Of a stretch of DNA of 64,000 bases, positions 12,458-25,900 are shown piece by piece. Origin of the DNA: Daphnia carinata (lineage: Eukaryota > Arthropoda > Branchiopoda > Diplostraca > Daphniidae). The notes beneath the pieces are model-generated. The model had not been told where the DNA came from and did not search any database. It saw only the letters and a program-made list of their open reading frames with translations. Each line of letters starts with the position of its first letter. Position 1 is the first letter of the stretch. Where the stretch lies: positions 5,782,221-5,846,220 of the forward strand of contig NC_081336.1 in assembly GCF_022539665.2 (NCBI RefSeq). Reading direction: 5' to 3'. A program made the position numbers and the translations under genes.

Positions 12458-12557
12458 NNNNNNNNNNNNNNNNNNNNNNNNNNNNNNNNNNNNNNNNNNN
12501 NNNNNNNNNNNNNNNNNNNNNNNNNNNNNNNNNNNNNNNNNNNNNNNNNNNNNNNNN
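12458..12557. other. Assembly gap, 100 N
   Basis: Exactly 100 undetermined bases, a common placeholder for a gap of unknown size. It separates the retroelement env remnant from satellite DNA, so adjacency across it is not proven. Confidence 0.98.
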
Positions 12558-13938
12558 CTTACTAACTTTGAATCGGCAACCTGTTTTTGACGAATTTTAT
12601 TAATTTTTACGATTTCAATGCGAAAATGACTGTGTTTAATGAAATCATTAGAATTTTACACACATAGTTCACTACAATTACAAGTACATTTGATTTAAAT
12701 AGTTAAGGATATTGGACTGGTAACCATCGCGTTTGGCGAACAACCAATGTAAAAACTCACCACCAGCTGGCGTTTAGTAAAACATGATAAACCTTGGTTC
12801 TTCGAACATTCGGTATTTGGCTATGCTTTTTAACTTTGAATCGGCAACCTGTTTTTGACGAATTTTATTAATTTTTACGATTTCAATGCGAAAATGACTG
12901 TGTTTAATGAAATCATTAGAATTTTACACACATAGTTCACTACAATTACAAGTACATTTGATTTAAATAGTTAAGGATATTGGACTAAAACATTGGTTCT
13001 TCGAACATTCGGTATTTGGCTATGCTTTTTAACTTTGAATCGGCAACCTGTTTTTGGCGAATTTTATTAATTTTTACGATTTCAATGCGAAAATGACTGT
13101 GTTTAATGAAATCATTAGAATTTTACACACATAGTTCACTACAATTACAAGTACATTTGATTTAAATAGTTAAGGATATTGGACTGGTAACCATCGCGTT
13201 TGGCGAACAACCAATGTAAAAACTCACCACCAGCTGTAGTTTAGTAAAACATGATAAACCTTGGTTCTTCGAACATTCGGTATTTGGCTATGCTTTTTAA
13301 CTTTGAATCGGCAACCTGTTTTTGACGAATTTTATTAATTTTTACGATTTCAATGCGAAAATGACTGTGTTTAATGAAATCATTAGAATTTTACACACAT
13401 AGTTCACTACAATTACAAGTACATTTGATTTAAATAGTTAAGGATATTGGACTGGTAACCATCGCGTTTGGCGAACAACCAATGTAAAAACTCACCACCA
13501 GCTGGCGTTTAGTAAAACATTGGTTCTTCGAACATTCGGTATTTGGCTATGCTTTTTAACTTTGAATCGGCAACCTGTTTTTGGCGAATTTTATTAATTT
13601 TTACGATTTCAATGCGAAAATGACTGTGTTTAATGAAATCATTAGAATTTTACACACATAGTTCACTACAATTACAAGTACATTTGATTTAAATAGTTAA
13701 GGATATTGGACTGGTAACCATCGCGTTTGGCGAACAACCAATGTAAAAACTCACCACCAGCTGTAGTTTAGTAAAACATGATAAACCTTGGTTCTTCGAA
13801 CATTCGGTATTTGGCTATGCTTTTAACTTTGAATCGGCAACCTGTTTTTGACGAATTTTATTAATTTTTACGATTTCAATGCGAAAATGACTGTGTTTAA
13901 TGAAATCATTAGAATTTTACACACATAGTTCACTACAG
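12558..13938. repeat. 268-bp satellite, array 1 (truncated at gap)
   Basis: About five monomers of the satellite, starting in the gap. Some monomers read TTTTTGGCGAATTT where arrays 2 and 3 read TTTTTGACGAATTT. One monomer has a deletion joining TATTGGACT to AAAACATTGG near 12986. The array ends in the middle of a monomer (TTCACTACAGTT) next to segment A. Confidence 0.95.
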
Positions 13939-14898
13939 TTAAACCCGAACGGCCTATATTGGTTTCTGCACTCCAAACACCGTTATCAATATGACGCCTC
14001 TTCACTGCATTATAACTTTTTTTTTTAAATTTACATTCATAATATTTTTGCAGGATTATATGCTTTTTCTATTGCTTTTTAGAGCTCATTTAATAGAAAA
14101 GTAATTTTGTTTACACAGTATTTGAATTTTTGCATTTTACATTTTCTTACTGGTGTATTCAGGCCTACCATCACCCGCCCTTTACTAGTGTCACTATTCA
14201 CTTTTTTTTTCTTCGTGCCTCAATAAGGATTCTTGGGAGGGCGCATAAGTACCTCTTAATACACAGATAACTAAGAAAATTATTACATAAAAATAATTTA
14301 ATAAACGTTAATTTCATAATAAAACACTGTTTGCCCATAGATAAAGACCACTGGTTCGTGGTGTACTATGCTTTTAGCCCTATCCCTACTGACGCAGAAA
14401 AAGCCAAATGCTTACTCTAGTTACAGTGCCTCTCGCGGACAAAGGAAAGAACTACATGCATGAACGCCAATAGAAATAGGGTTGAGAGACTTTTGGCGGG
14501 TGTTGAAAACTAGTATATGTTTACATGTAGGCTAGCTCATTATTATTAACATTTGATAAATAATGTTTATAGGAATAATATTAAAATCTTATGTCTTGAT
14601 GCTAACAAAGGTACTAATAATGAAAAATCAATTTTGATCATTTTCCACCCTAAAAGACCTTTTTTTGAGTCTGAGATTAATGTTAAGTTGATTAATGTGA
14701 TGTGTCTGTGGTTAATGTTTATGATTAAGCCATTAAATCTTTTTAAATGAATCAAAGATTTGTTACTTAAAATTTTCCACGAACATGGGAATCATGCCAG
14801 TGTATTTTAATACAAAACTATAACACGTTTTGGACATAATAGAACACGAGTTAACTCATCCAAGAGTCAGTATCGCTCATTAATATGATAAATTGGCC

Positions 14899-15662
14899 TT
14901 ATTTCATTAGTTTAGGTTCTTTCTTTTCATGTTTCTTAATGTTAGCTTTTCTCCTTTTCTGTTCTTCAATGCATTGGTCCACTTATTTTTACTTTGTGAT
15001 TTGATTTTATCGCGTTTTTTAACTGATTTAGCAAGCAATTCACATCGTCTTTTACCTATTGTAATACAGAAAGGTAAAAATTTTTGAAGATCTTAAAATT
15101 TTTTTGTCAAACTGAAAGTTTACCTTAAACCTTCAGCTCTTTGAAGAGAACCTTCCAATGCCTGTTTCCCTACAATGCTTCTTGCCTTCTCAACTTTACT
15201 TTTGCCTTCCAAAATTTTTACTTTTTCTGGTTGTTGAAAGTTTTGCTATTTTGGGCGTCACCTTTTTATTTTTCCTTTTTGGTATCTCTTCTTCAATTTA
15301 TCTAACTTCCGCTCAAGTTAGGGTTTCATTTTCTCCCTGAAAATAGATGATATAAGCTGGCTGGCTGGTCTTCCTTAAATATAAAGATTTACACATACCT
15401 GTGAATTATGAGAGTTTAGCTGCTAGACGATATTGCAGTTCTCAGGATTGGAAGCATGGTTCCTCGTGTAAATTTTTTGGGTAAAACTATTGTGGTCAAC
15501 ACCAACTTTGTTACTATCGAGATCTTGAGCTGAAGAAACACCCCGAGTTGCAATATTGGTAAATAAGCTAGAAATGAAAATATCTTCAGAAGAGTTGCTT
15601 TTTACGAGTGACGATGTCAATGGGTCCTCGCTTTTTATCTGGCTCTTGGTTTTTTGGCTCAA
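14899..15662 (-). pseudogene. SURF6: SURF6/Rrp14-like nucleolar protein fragment, copy A
   Basis: Read on the minus strand: a Ser-rich stretch (15662-15423, SEDPLTSSLVKSNSSEDIF), then a basic segment (ERKLDKLKKRYQKGKIKR with a stop just before it and another after it), then LEGSLQRAEGLR before a GT donor, and a last exon RCELLAKSVKKRDKIKSQSK followed after a frame change by EEQKRRKANIKKHEKKEPK and a stop at 14899-14901. Order and pattern match the C-terminal domain of SURF6 (AEG motif, basic helices, W, then basic repeats), a nucleolar ribosome-biogenesis protein. Stops and a frame break mark it as a pseudogene. Confidence 0.62.
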
Positions 15663-16115
15663 TTTTCTTCAAATTTTGGTTAGATGACAGTTTCAAGTTC
15701 TTGTTTCCTTTTTTTCCATTTACCAAAGCTGTCTGTCATATCGTAACCTTTAAACTAAATTATTATTTACTTTGGTCCTTCAACATTATAACAGATTACT
15801 CCGTAAATCAAACTGTACAAACCTATCCTATTCTTATTTTCTTTAGGGAACGACATTTTCAAGCCAAACCTAGCTTCAGGACGCCACAAGCTGGCACGAA
15901 CAATGGCGGTTAATGGAAAGCTATTTACACCTTCAGTAGTGATCAAAACCTCCACTAGATGGCAGTATAATCAGAGTAAGGATCCAAAAAATCGTAGGAA
16001 GGGTACCCTAAATTTTTGCGTCAGCAGCCCATGCTATTTGTCTTATGGACATGACGAACCAGTCGTCTTTATCTATGGTTTGCCCTTGCGCAAAATATTG
16101 TTTTTTACGATATAT

Positions 16116-16346
16116 ATGGCAACGGTTACTACAAGCAGACGACTGTTGCAAGCTCGAAGTGTCAACATCCTACAATTCTATGAATCGTTGAAGTTGCTTA
16201 TTGTAAGCGGTATTTGTTTGACAGGTAAGTGGCTAGTTTCAGTAAAATAAAAATTTTTTTATTTCCTAGGTTTGGCAGTTTTGGTACATTTCAAATTCAT
16301 GTTGGCATTAGCACCACAGAAGAAAAAAATTTACTTGGAAGGAAAG
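16116..16346 (+). pseudogene. Possible 5' exons of the AIFM1 copy (presequence-like), copy A
   Basis: ATG at 16116 begins MATVTTSRRLLQARSVNI, Arg-rich and free of acidic residues like a mitochondrial presequence, followed by a hydrophobic stretch. GT donor after 16224, AG before 16270, then FKFMLALAPQKKKIYLEGK to 16346 and another GT. It lies upstream of the AIFM1 exons and divergent to SURF6, so it could be the AIFM1 N-terminus, which normally carries a mitochondrial signal. I could not match the residues to AIFM1, so this is inference only. Confidence 0.3.
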
Positions 16347-16890
16347 GTATTTAAAGTATAGACATAATTTTATTAATTGCATTTGGAAATTTGACACAGA
16401 TTACTAATCCGAAATGTTTCTTAGGTGGTTACTTTCAAGGAGAATCATGAAACTAGATATGATTTACCATGAACCATTTGGGAACCAACTTGTTAGCTGC
16501 CTTATAACTATCATCCTTCTGGTAATCTAGATGTTCACAGTTTTTTGTTCATGAAATTTATGTAATCATTTTTCTTATCGTTCAGATGAAATAACACCAT
16601 TACAGCTGTTAGTTACGTCAAGACATTAATCTCAAGATGCAAGTACTGAGCTTTAACGGATTTCAATTTACATAAGCAAGACAACCAATTCTGTTGTTGA
16701 GGAGAAAACCAACTACACACCCAGCTATGAATGGTAAAATATGTGTAATTGAATCTAAATTAATTTTATTTTTATGGTTTAAAGGCTTTTCGTTCTTCCG
16801 TTCACGTTCAAGGCTACAACTCATCGAATCGGACTTTTATAAGCATGCCATAAAATATCTCGCCATTTTTAATTGAATCATTTGTTCTAG

Positions 16891-17485
16891 GTCTTAGTCA
16901 TTGGTGAAGAAAACCACTTGCCTTACATGAGGCCACCACTATCGCGTAAGAATTGTGGTTCAGTGACGATCCCGAAGTGTCAAACAAACTGAAGTTTAAG
17001 CAGTGGAACGGAAAAAAGTGAAGGTGATTGTCTAAAGTTATAATTTTGTGTTGCGTTATTTTAATGAATGTGACCTATTTTTGGATCCAGTTTGTTCTTC
17101 GATCAGGATGAATTCTACTGCAGTCCAGTGGAATTAGTTGCCAAAGAACATGATGGTGGTGTTTCAGTTGTGCGAGGACATCATGTAGTTAAACTGGACA
17201 TTGCTGGTCGCAAAGCTGAGTTATATGACGGCCTTACCATCACCTACGACAAGTGCCTTATTGCCACAGGTGAATTTCTTTCGTATTTATCTAAAATTTA
17301 AAGTACTCGATAATTATAACTTTTTGGAATGTTGAAAAACTTTTATAATCTTCCTACTAGATAGTATCTGAGAGCCATTGTTTAATTATCATTTCAGTTA
17401 GACGCATTTTCAACTATTAACTACCTTAATTTATTATCGTCTTAGGTGGCAAACCCTAACATCCAGCAGGAATAAAGATGGTAAA
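16891..17485 (+). pseudogene. AIFM1: AIFM1-like (apoptosis-inducing factor) fragment, copy A
   Basis: Three exon-like blocks of the mitochondrial FAD/NADH oxidoreductase AIF. 16891-17021: VLVIGEENHLPYMRPPLSRK, then after a frame break near 16949 the adjacent frame reads ELWFSDDPEV and FKQWNGKK. 17091-17269: FFDQDEFYCSPVEL ... GGVSVVRGHHVVKLDI ... ITYDKCLIATG, the stretch before the AIF glycine turn, bounded by AG and GT. From 17446: GGKP then an in-frame stop. The FAD-binding N-terminal exon and the whole C-terminal half are missing. Frameshift and stop make it a pseudogene. Confidence 0.78.
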
Positions 17486-17813
17486 AACCCGGATTCGTTC
17501 CATGTTGTTCATTCTTGTTGCATGCTATATATTATATGTTATTGTTCGTTTTTCTTGTTCGTAATTTTCATTCATCAAACCTGAGTTTTTTTTTTCTTTC
17601 TTAGTTTTGGAAGCAGTTGAAAGGCCCGCAAAGTAAAACAACAGAGTTATTCGACTTTTTCCATCAGCAACAACAGCAGCCTGAGCAACGGCCGCATAGC
17701 AGTGTGAAAAAAAAGTGAAAAAAAATTCAAGTCAGTTGCCATTTTTTTTATACTATTTGCCATACTTTGTGTTAACGTCGTAAGACTTTAAATTACCAAA
17801 TTTATCTTTGCAG

Positions 17814-18718
17814 ATCTCGGACGCAGTGCAGTTGTTCGCCGATTATTCGAAGAGCATACGAAACTATTTATACGATGTCGATGGCAATATTCTGCTTGAT
17901 GTTTACACTCAAACCTCTTCAGTTCCATTAGGTTACAACCACCCTGAATTATTAGATGTCAAGATAAAGAAAACATCAGAACGTAATTGAATTGATTATT
18001 TACCTGTCTGGGCAACATCAAAATTTTAATTTATATTTCTCAAAGATTCATAAACCGACCTGCCCTCGGTGTATTTCCTGGTGAAAATTATCCTCAGCGA
18101 GTCCAGAATTCTCTGTTACGTATTGCTCCCAAAGGCCATACAGAGGTAAGTTGTAGCTCCTTAATTGTTCCGACCTATTGCAAATAATAAAAAATATATT
18201 TAAAGGTAACGACGATGGCGTGTGGATCGTGCTCAAACGAAAATGCGTACAAGGCAATTTTCGTTTGGTATCGCCGGAAACAGAGGGGAGATAAGTCATA
18301 TACCCCAGAGGAGAAGACGAGTTGCGTAATGAACCAATTGCCTGGTGTTTCTGACCTGACTCTTATGTCTTTCAAAGGTATTTAGAAACACGTTACAATG
18401 TTGAATCAATATTAAATTAAAGCCTTTGCTCTGTTACAAAAGGCGCTTTCCACGACAGAACGTTTGGTACGTTAATCACGACTCATACCAAGCCAGTCCA
18501 TAAACTGGACATTCCTACAAAGGACTGGCCAATTGGAACCTTCCCTCGCCACAAGGTTAGTTTTAAAATTTCAATTAGGCTCAAACTATTACCTGATCTC
18601 ATATTTCTTGTGATTTTAGTATCCGTTGGAAGAATTTGTGCGTGAAAATGAGGAAGAAGATCGTCGCTGTTTGGCGGAAGTTGAAGAGCTTTTTGATCGG
18701 TACAACAAATGTAAATAA
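17814..18718 (+). pseudogene. ABAT: ABAT-like (GABA transaminase) fragment, copy A
   Basis: 4-aminobutyrate aminotransferase is a mitochondrial PLP enzyme that degrades GABA. Exons: from 17814 ([20 protein letters not shown]), 18046-18145 (FINRPALGVFPGENYP), 18206-18377 (TTMACGSCSNENAYKAIF, the PLP phosphate-binding region), 18443-18555 ([19 protein letters not shown], then [10 protein letters not shown]) and 18620-18718 ([17 protein letters not shown], then a stop after NKCK). Introns of 60-65 bp have GT/AG borders and keep frame. The 3' half with the catalytic lysine is absent, and the first exon runs into TGA at 17988. The pieces are well preserved, so truncation is the main lesion. Confidence 0.85.
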
Positions 18719-18892
18719 TATGCTTACCTGGATTTAGTTCGTCTGTTGCTACCGAAGTCAAATCGAAAAAGTTTTTTTTTGAATTTTTTGTTTAATTATT
18801 TGTATTTTGTAAAAATAAATTATATGTAAATCAATTACCAAAAATTTATGGTATTATTTTAATTTAAACAAATTTTCTTGCGTCCTTTGGCT

Positions 18893-19165
18893 GCCGCGAT
18901 CCGGACATTCCGCGGATGTTCCAATACGTACGTTCACTGAACGTACGGATTTGCCATCCTGCAGACGGCCAACTAAGGACGTCCGTAGTACTCCCAAATA
19001 AGGACGTTACCAGGACTTCCAATTAATTACGTCCGTAGGACGTCCTCCAGTGGACGTCCCTAAAACCGGACATTAGGACATTCTGGTGACGTACATCTGC
19101 CGTCAGAATGGGACGTCCCGATCGGCCAGCCAGGACGTAGATGGGATGTCCCTGGGACGGACAAA
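18893..19165. repeat. GGACGT-rich block, copy A
   Basis: A GC-rich block of about 270 bp in AT-rich sequence with many GGACGT/ACGTCC motifs, including near-palindromic GGACGTCC, and a perfect inverted pair CGTACGTTCA/TGAACGTACG at about 18926-18947. It sits between the ABAT stop and the second SURF6 fragment; function unknown. Confidence 0.6.
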
Positions 19166-19262
19166 GGCTAGTAGGGTATGTATGTGCTATAATCTTTTTG
19201 TTTAAGGAAGGCAAGCCAGCATATGTCATCCAATTTCAGGGGAAAAGCAGGACTCTGATAAA

Positions 19263-19716
19263 ATGAAAACTCAACTTAAACGGAAGTTAGATAAGTTGGA
19301 GAAGAAGAAACTAAACAAACAAAGGAAAAATAACAGATGCCAAGGTAAACTTTGATTTCGACAAAAAAAAATAGACCTTCAACTAATTTTACTTTTCTGT
19401 ATTTTAACAGATAAAAGAATACTAAGCGCAATAGGTTAAAAAAAATGTGGAATTGATTGCGAGCTTGATAAACCAATTAGGAAAGAGAATAAAATCAACA
19501 TCACAAACGAGAAAGAAGTTGGTTGAACGCATCGAAGAACAAGAAAAGAGAAAGGAACAACAACAGAAAAGGGATAAATCAACATTAAGAAAACGAAAAA
19601 TGAAAGGAAAGCATAAACTGAATAAACTAGCGAAAAAAACAAACTTATCGTATGAATTGCCGATATTGACATGGATGAGCTGCCTCGTGTTCCATTATTT
19701 ACAAGCCGTGCCATGA
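19263..19716 (+). pseudogene. SURF6: Second SURF6-like fragment, copy A
   Basis: ATG at 19263 begins MKTQLKRKLDKLEKKKLNKQ, ending at a GT donor near 19344. The following block 19447-19716 encodes a Lys/Arg/Gln-rich helix (LVERIEEQEKRKEQQQKRDK). Both blocks align at DNA level with the minus-strand SURF6 fragment at 14899-15340 but are clearly diverged. The AEG-motif exon piece is missing and the junction between blocks carries stops. It is an old inverted paralogue, not part of the recent 6-kb duplication. Confidence 0.55.
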
Positions 19717-19944
19717 TAGTTTTGTATAACAATACACTGGCATGCCTTCCATGATCCGAGCGGAACTCATTATTTTCGTTCTTGCCACGTAGGTCTCTAT
19801 TTATGGTTTTGCGGCATATATTTTTTTTATTAAAAAATGTGCTTGTCTTAAATTATATATATATAATTTTTTTATTATTTATCAGTGTATTAAGGAGTAC
19901 TTAGGGAAAGCATGCCCCTCGTCTCCGGGAATTCGCATGGAATA

Positions 19945-22900
19945 GTAAAACATTGGTTCTTCGAACATTCGGTATTTGGCTATGCTTTTTAACTTTGAAT
20001 CGGCAACCTGTTTTTGACGAATTTTATTAATTTTTACGATTTCAATGCGAAAATGACTGTGTTTAATGAAATCATTAGAATTTTACACACATAGTTCACT
20101 ACAATTACAAGTACATTTGATTTAAATAGTTAAGGATATTGGACTGGTAACCATCGCGTTTGGCGAACAACCAATGTAAAAACTCACCACCAGCTGGCGT
20201 TTAGTAAAACATGATAAACCTTGGTTCTTCGAACATTCGGTATTTGGCTATGCTTTTTAACTTTGAATCGGCAACCTGTTTTTGACGAATTTTATTAATT
20301 TTTACGATTTCAATGCGAAAATGACTGTGTTTAATGAAATCATTAGAATTTTACACACATAGTTCACTACAATTACAAGTACATTTGATTTAAATAGTTA
20401 AGGATATTGGACTGGTAACCATCGCGTTTGGCGAACAACCAATGTAAAAACTCACCACCAGCTGTAGTTTAGTAAAACATGATAAACCTTGGTTCTTCGA
20501 ACATTCGGTATTTGGCTATGCTTTTTAACTTTGAATCGGCAACCTGTTTTTGACGAATTTTATTAATTTTTACGATTTCAATGCGAAAATGACTGTGTTT
20601 AATGAAATCATTAGAATTTTACACACATAGTTCACTACAATTACAAGTACATTTGATTTAAATAGTTAAGGATATTGGACTGGTAACCATCGCGTTTGGC
20701 GAACAACCAATGTAAAAACTCACCACCAGCTGTAGTTTAGTAAAACATGATAAACCTTGGTTCTTCGAACATTCGGTATTTGGCTATGCTTTTTAACTTT
20801 GAATCGGCAACCTGTTTTTGACGAATTTTATTAATTTTTACGATTTCAATGCGAAAATGACTGTGTTTAATGAAATCATTAGAATTTTACACACATAGTT
20901 CACTACAATTACAAGTACATTTGATTTAAATAGTTAAGGATATTGGACTGGTAACCATCGCGTTTGGCGAACAACCAATGTAAAAACTCACCACCAGCTG
21001 GCGTTTAGTAAAACATTGGTTCTTCGAACATTCGGTATTTGGCTATGCTTTTTAACTTTGAATCGGCAACCTGTTTTTGACGAATTTTATTAATTTTTAC
21101 GATTTCAATGCGAAAATGACTGTGTTTAATGAAATCATTAGAATTTTACACACATAGTTCACTACAATTACAAGTACATTTGATTTAAATAGTTAAGGAT
21201 ATTGGACTGGTAACCATCGCGTTTGGCGAACAACCAATGTAAAAACTCACCACCAGCTGGCGTTTAGTAAAACATGATAAACCTTGGTTCTTCGAACATT
21301 CGGTATTTGGCTATGCTTTTTAACTTTGAATCGGCAACCTGTTTTTGACGAATTTTATTAATTTTTACGATTTCAATGCGAAAATGACTGTGTTTAATGA
21401 AATCATTAGAATTTTACACACATAGTTCACTACAATTACAAGTACATTTGATTTAAATAGTTAAGGATATTGGACTGGTAACCATCGCGTTTGGCGAACA
21501 ACCAATGTAAAAACTCACCACCAGCTGGCGTTTAGTAAAACATTGGTTCTTCGAACATTCGGTATTTGGCTATGCTTTTTAACTTTGAATCGGCAACCTG
21601 TTTTTGACGAATTTTATTAATTTTTACGATTTCAATGCGAAAATGACTGTGTTTAATGAAATCATTAGAATTTTACACACATAGTTCACTACAATTACAA
21701 GTACATTTGATTTAAATAGTTAAGGATATTGGACTGGTAACCATCGCGTTTGGCGAACAACCAATGTAAAAACTCACCACCAGCTGGCGTTTAGTAAAAC
21801 ATGATAAACCTTGGTTCTTCGAACATTCGGTATTTGGCTATGCTTTTTAACTTTGAATCGGCAACCTGTTTTTGACGAATTTTATTAATTTTTACGATTT
21901 CAATGCGAAAATGACTGTGTTTAATGAAATCATTAGAATTTTACACACATAGTTCACTACAATTACAAGTACATTTGATTTAAATAGTTAAGGATATTGG
22001 ACTGGTAACCATCGCGTTTGGCGAACAACCAATGTAAAAACTCACCACCAGCTGGCGTTTAGTAAAACATGATAAACCTTGGTTCTTCGAACATTCGGTA
22101 TTTGGCTATGCTTTTTAACTTTGAATCGGCAACCTGTTTTTGACGAAATTTATTAATTTTTACGATTTCAATGCGAAAATGACTGTGTTTAATGAAATCA
22201 TTAGAATTTTACACACATAGTTCACTACAATTACAAGTACATTTGATTTAAATAGTTAAGGATATTGGACTGGTAACCATCGCGTTTGGCGAACAACCAA
22301 TGTAAAAACTCACCACCAGCTGGCGTTTAGTAAAACATGATAAACCTTGGTTCTTCGAACATTCGGTATTTGGCTATGCTTTTTAACTTTGAATCGGCAA
22401 CCTGTTTTTGACGAATTTTATTAATTTTTACGATTTCAATGCGAAAATGACTGTGTTTAATGAAATCATTAGAATTTTACACACATAGTTCACTACAATT
22501 ACAAGTACATTTGATTTAAATAGTTAAGGATATTGGACTGGTAACCATCGCGTTTGGCGAACAACCAATGTAAAAACTCACCACCAGCTGGCGTTTAGTA
22601 AAACATTGGTTCTTCGAACATTCGGTATTTGGCTATGCTTTTTAACTTTGAATCGGCAACCTGTTTTTGACGAATTTTATTAATTTTTACGATTTCAATG
22701 CGAAAATGACTGTGTTTAATGAAATCATTAGAATTTTACACACATAGTTCACTACAATTACAAGTACATTTGATTTAAATAGTTAAGGATATTGGACTGG
22801 TAACCATCGCGTTTGGCGAACAACCAATGTAAAAACTCACCACCAGCTGGCGTTTAGTAAAACATGATAAACCTTGGTTCTTCGAACATTCGGTATTTGG

Positions 22901-25900
22901 CTATGCTTTTTAACTTTGAATCGGCAACCTGTTTTTGACGAATTTTATTAATTTTTACGATTTCAATGCGAAAATGACTGTGTTTAATGAAATCATTAGA
23001 ATTTTATACACATAGTTCACTACAATTACAAGTACATTTGATTTAAATAGTTAAGGATATTGGACTGGTAACCATCGCGTTTGGCGAACAACCAATGTAA
23101 AAACTCACCACCAGCTGGCGTTTAGTAAAACATGATAAACCTTGGTTCTTCCTAACATTCGGTATTTGGCTATGCTTTTTAACTTTGAATCGGCAACCTG
23201 TTTTTGACGAATTTTATTAATTTTTACGATTTCAATGCGAAAATGACTGTGTTTAATGAAATCATTAGAATTTTACACACATAGTTCACTACAATTACAA
23301 GTACATTTGATTTAAATAGTTAAGGATATTGGACTGGTAACCATCGCGTTTGGCGAACAACCAATGTAAAAACTCACCACCAGCTGGCGTTTAGTAAAAC
23401 ATGATAAACCTTGGTTCTTCGAACATTCGGTATTTGGCTATGCTTTTTAACTTTGAATCGGCAACCTGTTTTTGACGAATTTTATTAATTTTTACGATTT
23501 CAATGCGAAAATGACTGTGTTTAATGAAATCATTAGAATTTTACACACATAGTTCACTACAATTACAAGTACATTTGATTTAAATAGTTAAGGATATTGG
23601 ACTGGTAACCATCGCGTTTGGCGAACAACCAATGTAAAAACTCACCACCAGCTGGCGTTTAGTAAAACATGATAAACCTTGGTTCTTCGAACATTCGGTA
23701 TTTGGCTATGCTTTTTAACTTTGAATCGGCAACCTGTTTTTGACGAATTTTATTAATTTTTACGATTTCAATGCGAAAATGACTGTGTTTAATGAAATCA
23801 TTAGAATTTTACACACATAGTTCACTACAATTACAAGTACATTTGATTTAAATAGTTAAGGATATTGGACTGGTAACCATCGCGTTTGGCGAACAACCAA
23901 TGTAAAAACTCACCACCAGCTGGCGTTTAGTAAAACATGATAAACCTTGGTTCTTCGAACATTCGGTATTTGGCTATGCTTTTTAACTTTGAATCGGCAA
24001 CCTGTTTTTGACGAATTTTATTAATTTTTACGATTTCAATGCGAAAATGACTGTGTTTAATGAAATCATTAGAATTTTACACACATAGTTCACTACAATT
24101 ACAAGTACATTTGATTTAAATAGTTAAGGATATTGGACTGGTAACCATCGCGTTTGGCGAACAACCAATGTAAAAACTCACCACCAGCTGGCGTTTAGTA
24201 AAACATGATAAACCTTGGTTCTTCGAACATTCGGTATTTGGCTATGCTTTTTAACTTTGAATCGGCAACCTGTTTTTGACGAATTTTATTAATTTTTACG
24301 ATTTCAATGCGAAAATGACTGTGTTTAATGAAATCATTAGAATTTTACACACATAGTTCACTACAATTACAAGTACATTTGATTTAAATAGTTAAGGATA
24401 TTGGACTGGTAACCATCGCGTTTGGCGAACAACCAATGTAAAAACTCACCACCAGCTGGCGTTTAGTAAAACATGATAAACCTTGGTTCTTCGAACATTC
24501 GGTATTTGGCTATGCTTTTTAACTTTGAATCGGCAACCTGTTTTTGACGAATTTTATTAATTTTTACGATTTCAATGCGAAAATGACTGTGTTTAATGAA
24601 ATCATTAGAATTTTACACACATAGTTCACTACAATTACAAGTACATTTGATTTAAATAGTTAAGGATATTGAACTGGTAACCATCGCGTTTGGCGAACAA
24701 CCAATGTAAAAACTCACCACCAGCTGGCGTTTAGTAAAACATGATAAACCTTGGTTCTTCGAACATTCGGTATTTGGCTATGCTTTTTAACTTTGAATCG
24801 GCAACCTGTTTTTGACGAATTTTATTAATTTTTACGATTTCAATGCGAAAATGACTGTGTTTAATGAAATCATTAGAATTTTACACACATAGTTCACTAC
24901 AATTACAAGTACATTTGATTTAAATAGTTAAGGATATTGGACTGGTAACCATCGCGTTTGGCGAACAACCAATGTAAAAACTCACCACCAGCTGGCGTTT
25001 AGTAAAACATGATAAACCTTGGTTCTTCGAACATTCGGTATTTGGCTATGCTTTTTAACTTTGAATCGGCAACCTGTTTTTGACGAATTTTATTAATTTT
25101 TACGATTTCAATGCGAAAATGACTGTGTTTAATGAAATCATTAGAATTTTACACACATAGTTCACTACAATTACAAGTACATTTGATTTAAATAGTTAAG
25201 GATATTGGACTGGTAACCATCGCGTTTGGCGAACAACCAATGTAAAAACTCACCACCAGCTGGCGTTTAGTAAAACATGATAAACCTTGGTTCTTCGAAC
25301 ATTCGGTATTTGGCTATGCTTTTTAACTTTGAATCGGCAACCTGTTTTTGACGAATTTTATTAATTTTTACGATTTCAATGCGAAAATGACTGTGTTTAA
25401 TGAAATCATTAGAATTTTACACACATAGTTCACTACAATTACAAGTACATTTGATTTAAATAGTTAAGGATATTGGACTGGTAACCATCGCGTTTGGCGA
25501 ACAACCAATGTAAAAACTCACCACCAGCTGGCGTTTAGTAAAACATGATAAACCTTGGTTCTTCGAACATTCGGTATTTGGCTATGCTTTTTAACTTTGA
25601 ATCGGCAACCTGTTTTTGACGAATTTTATTAATTTTTACGATTTCAATGCGAAAATGACTGTGTTTAATGAAATCATTAGAATTTTACACACATAGTTCA
25701 CTACAATTACAAGTACATTTGATTTAAATAGTTAAGGATATTGGACTGGTAACCATCGCGTTTGGCGAACAACCAATGTAAAAACTCACCACCAGCTGGC
25801 GTTTAGTAAAACATGATAAACCTTGGTTCTTCGAACATTCGGTATTTGGCTATGCTTTTTAACTTTGAATCGGCAACCTGTTTTTGACGAATTTTATTAA

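Larger units (their letters stand above)
13974..19944. repeat. Duplicated 5,971-bp segment, copy A
   Basis: Almost identical to 28020-33990; I counted roughly a dozen substitutions and small indels by eye. It holds broken SURF6 (-), AIFM1 (+), ABAT (+) and SURF6 (+) copies, embedded in satellite on both sides. 13939-13973 is a short unique piece present only at the left of copy A. 13974-14898 is AT-rich with no gene seen. Confidence 0.95.

Noticed and set aside
15903-16250. 115-codon ORF in segment A (and 29952-30299 in B) as a complete gene
   Set aside because: A GT donor interrupts it at 16225 and its first half looks like untranslated sequence; only the part from ATG 16116 was kept as a possible exon.
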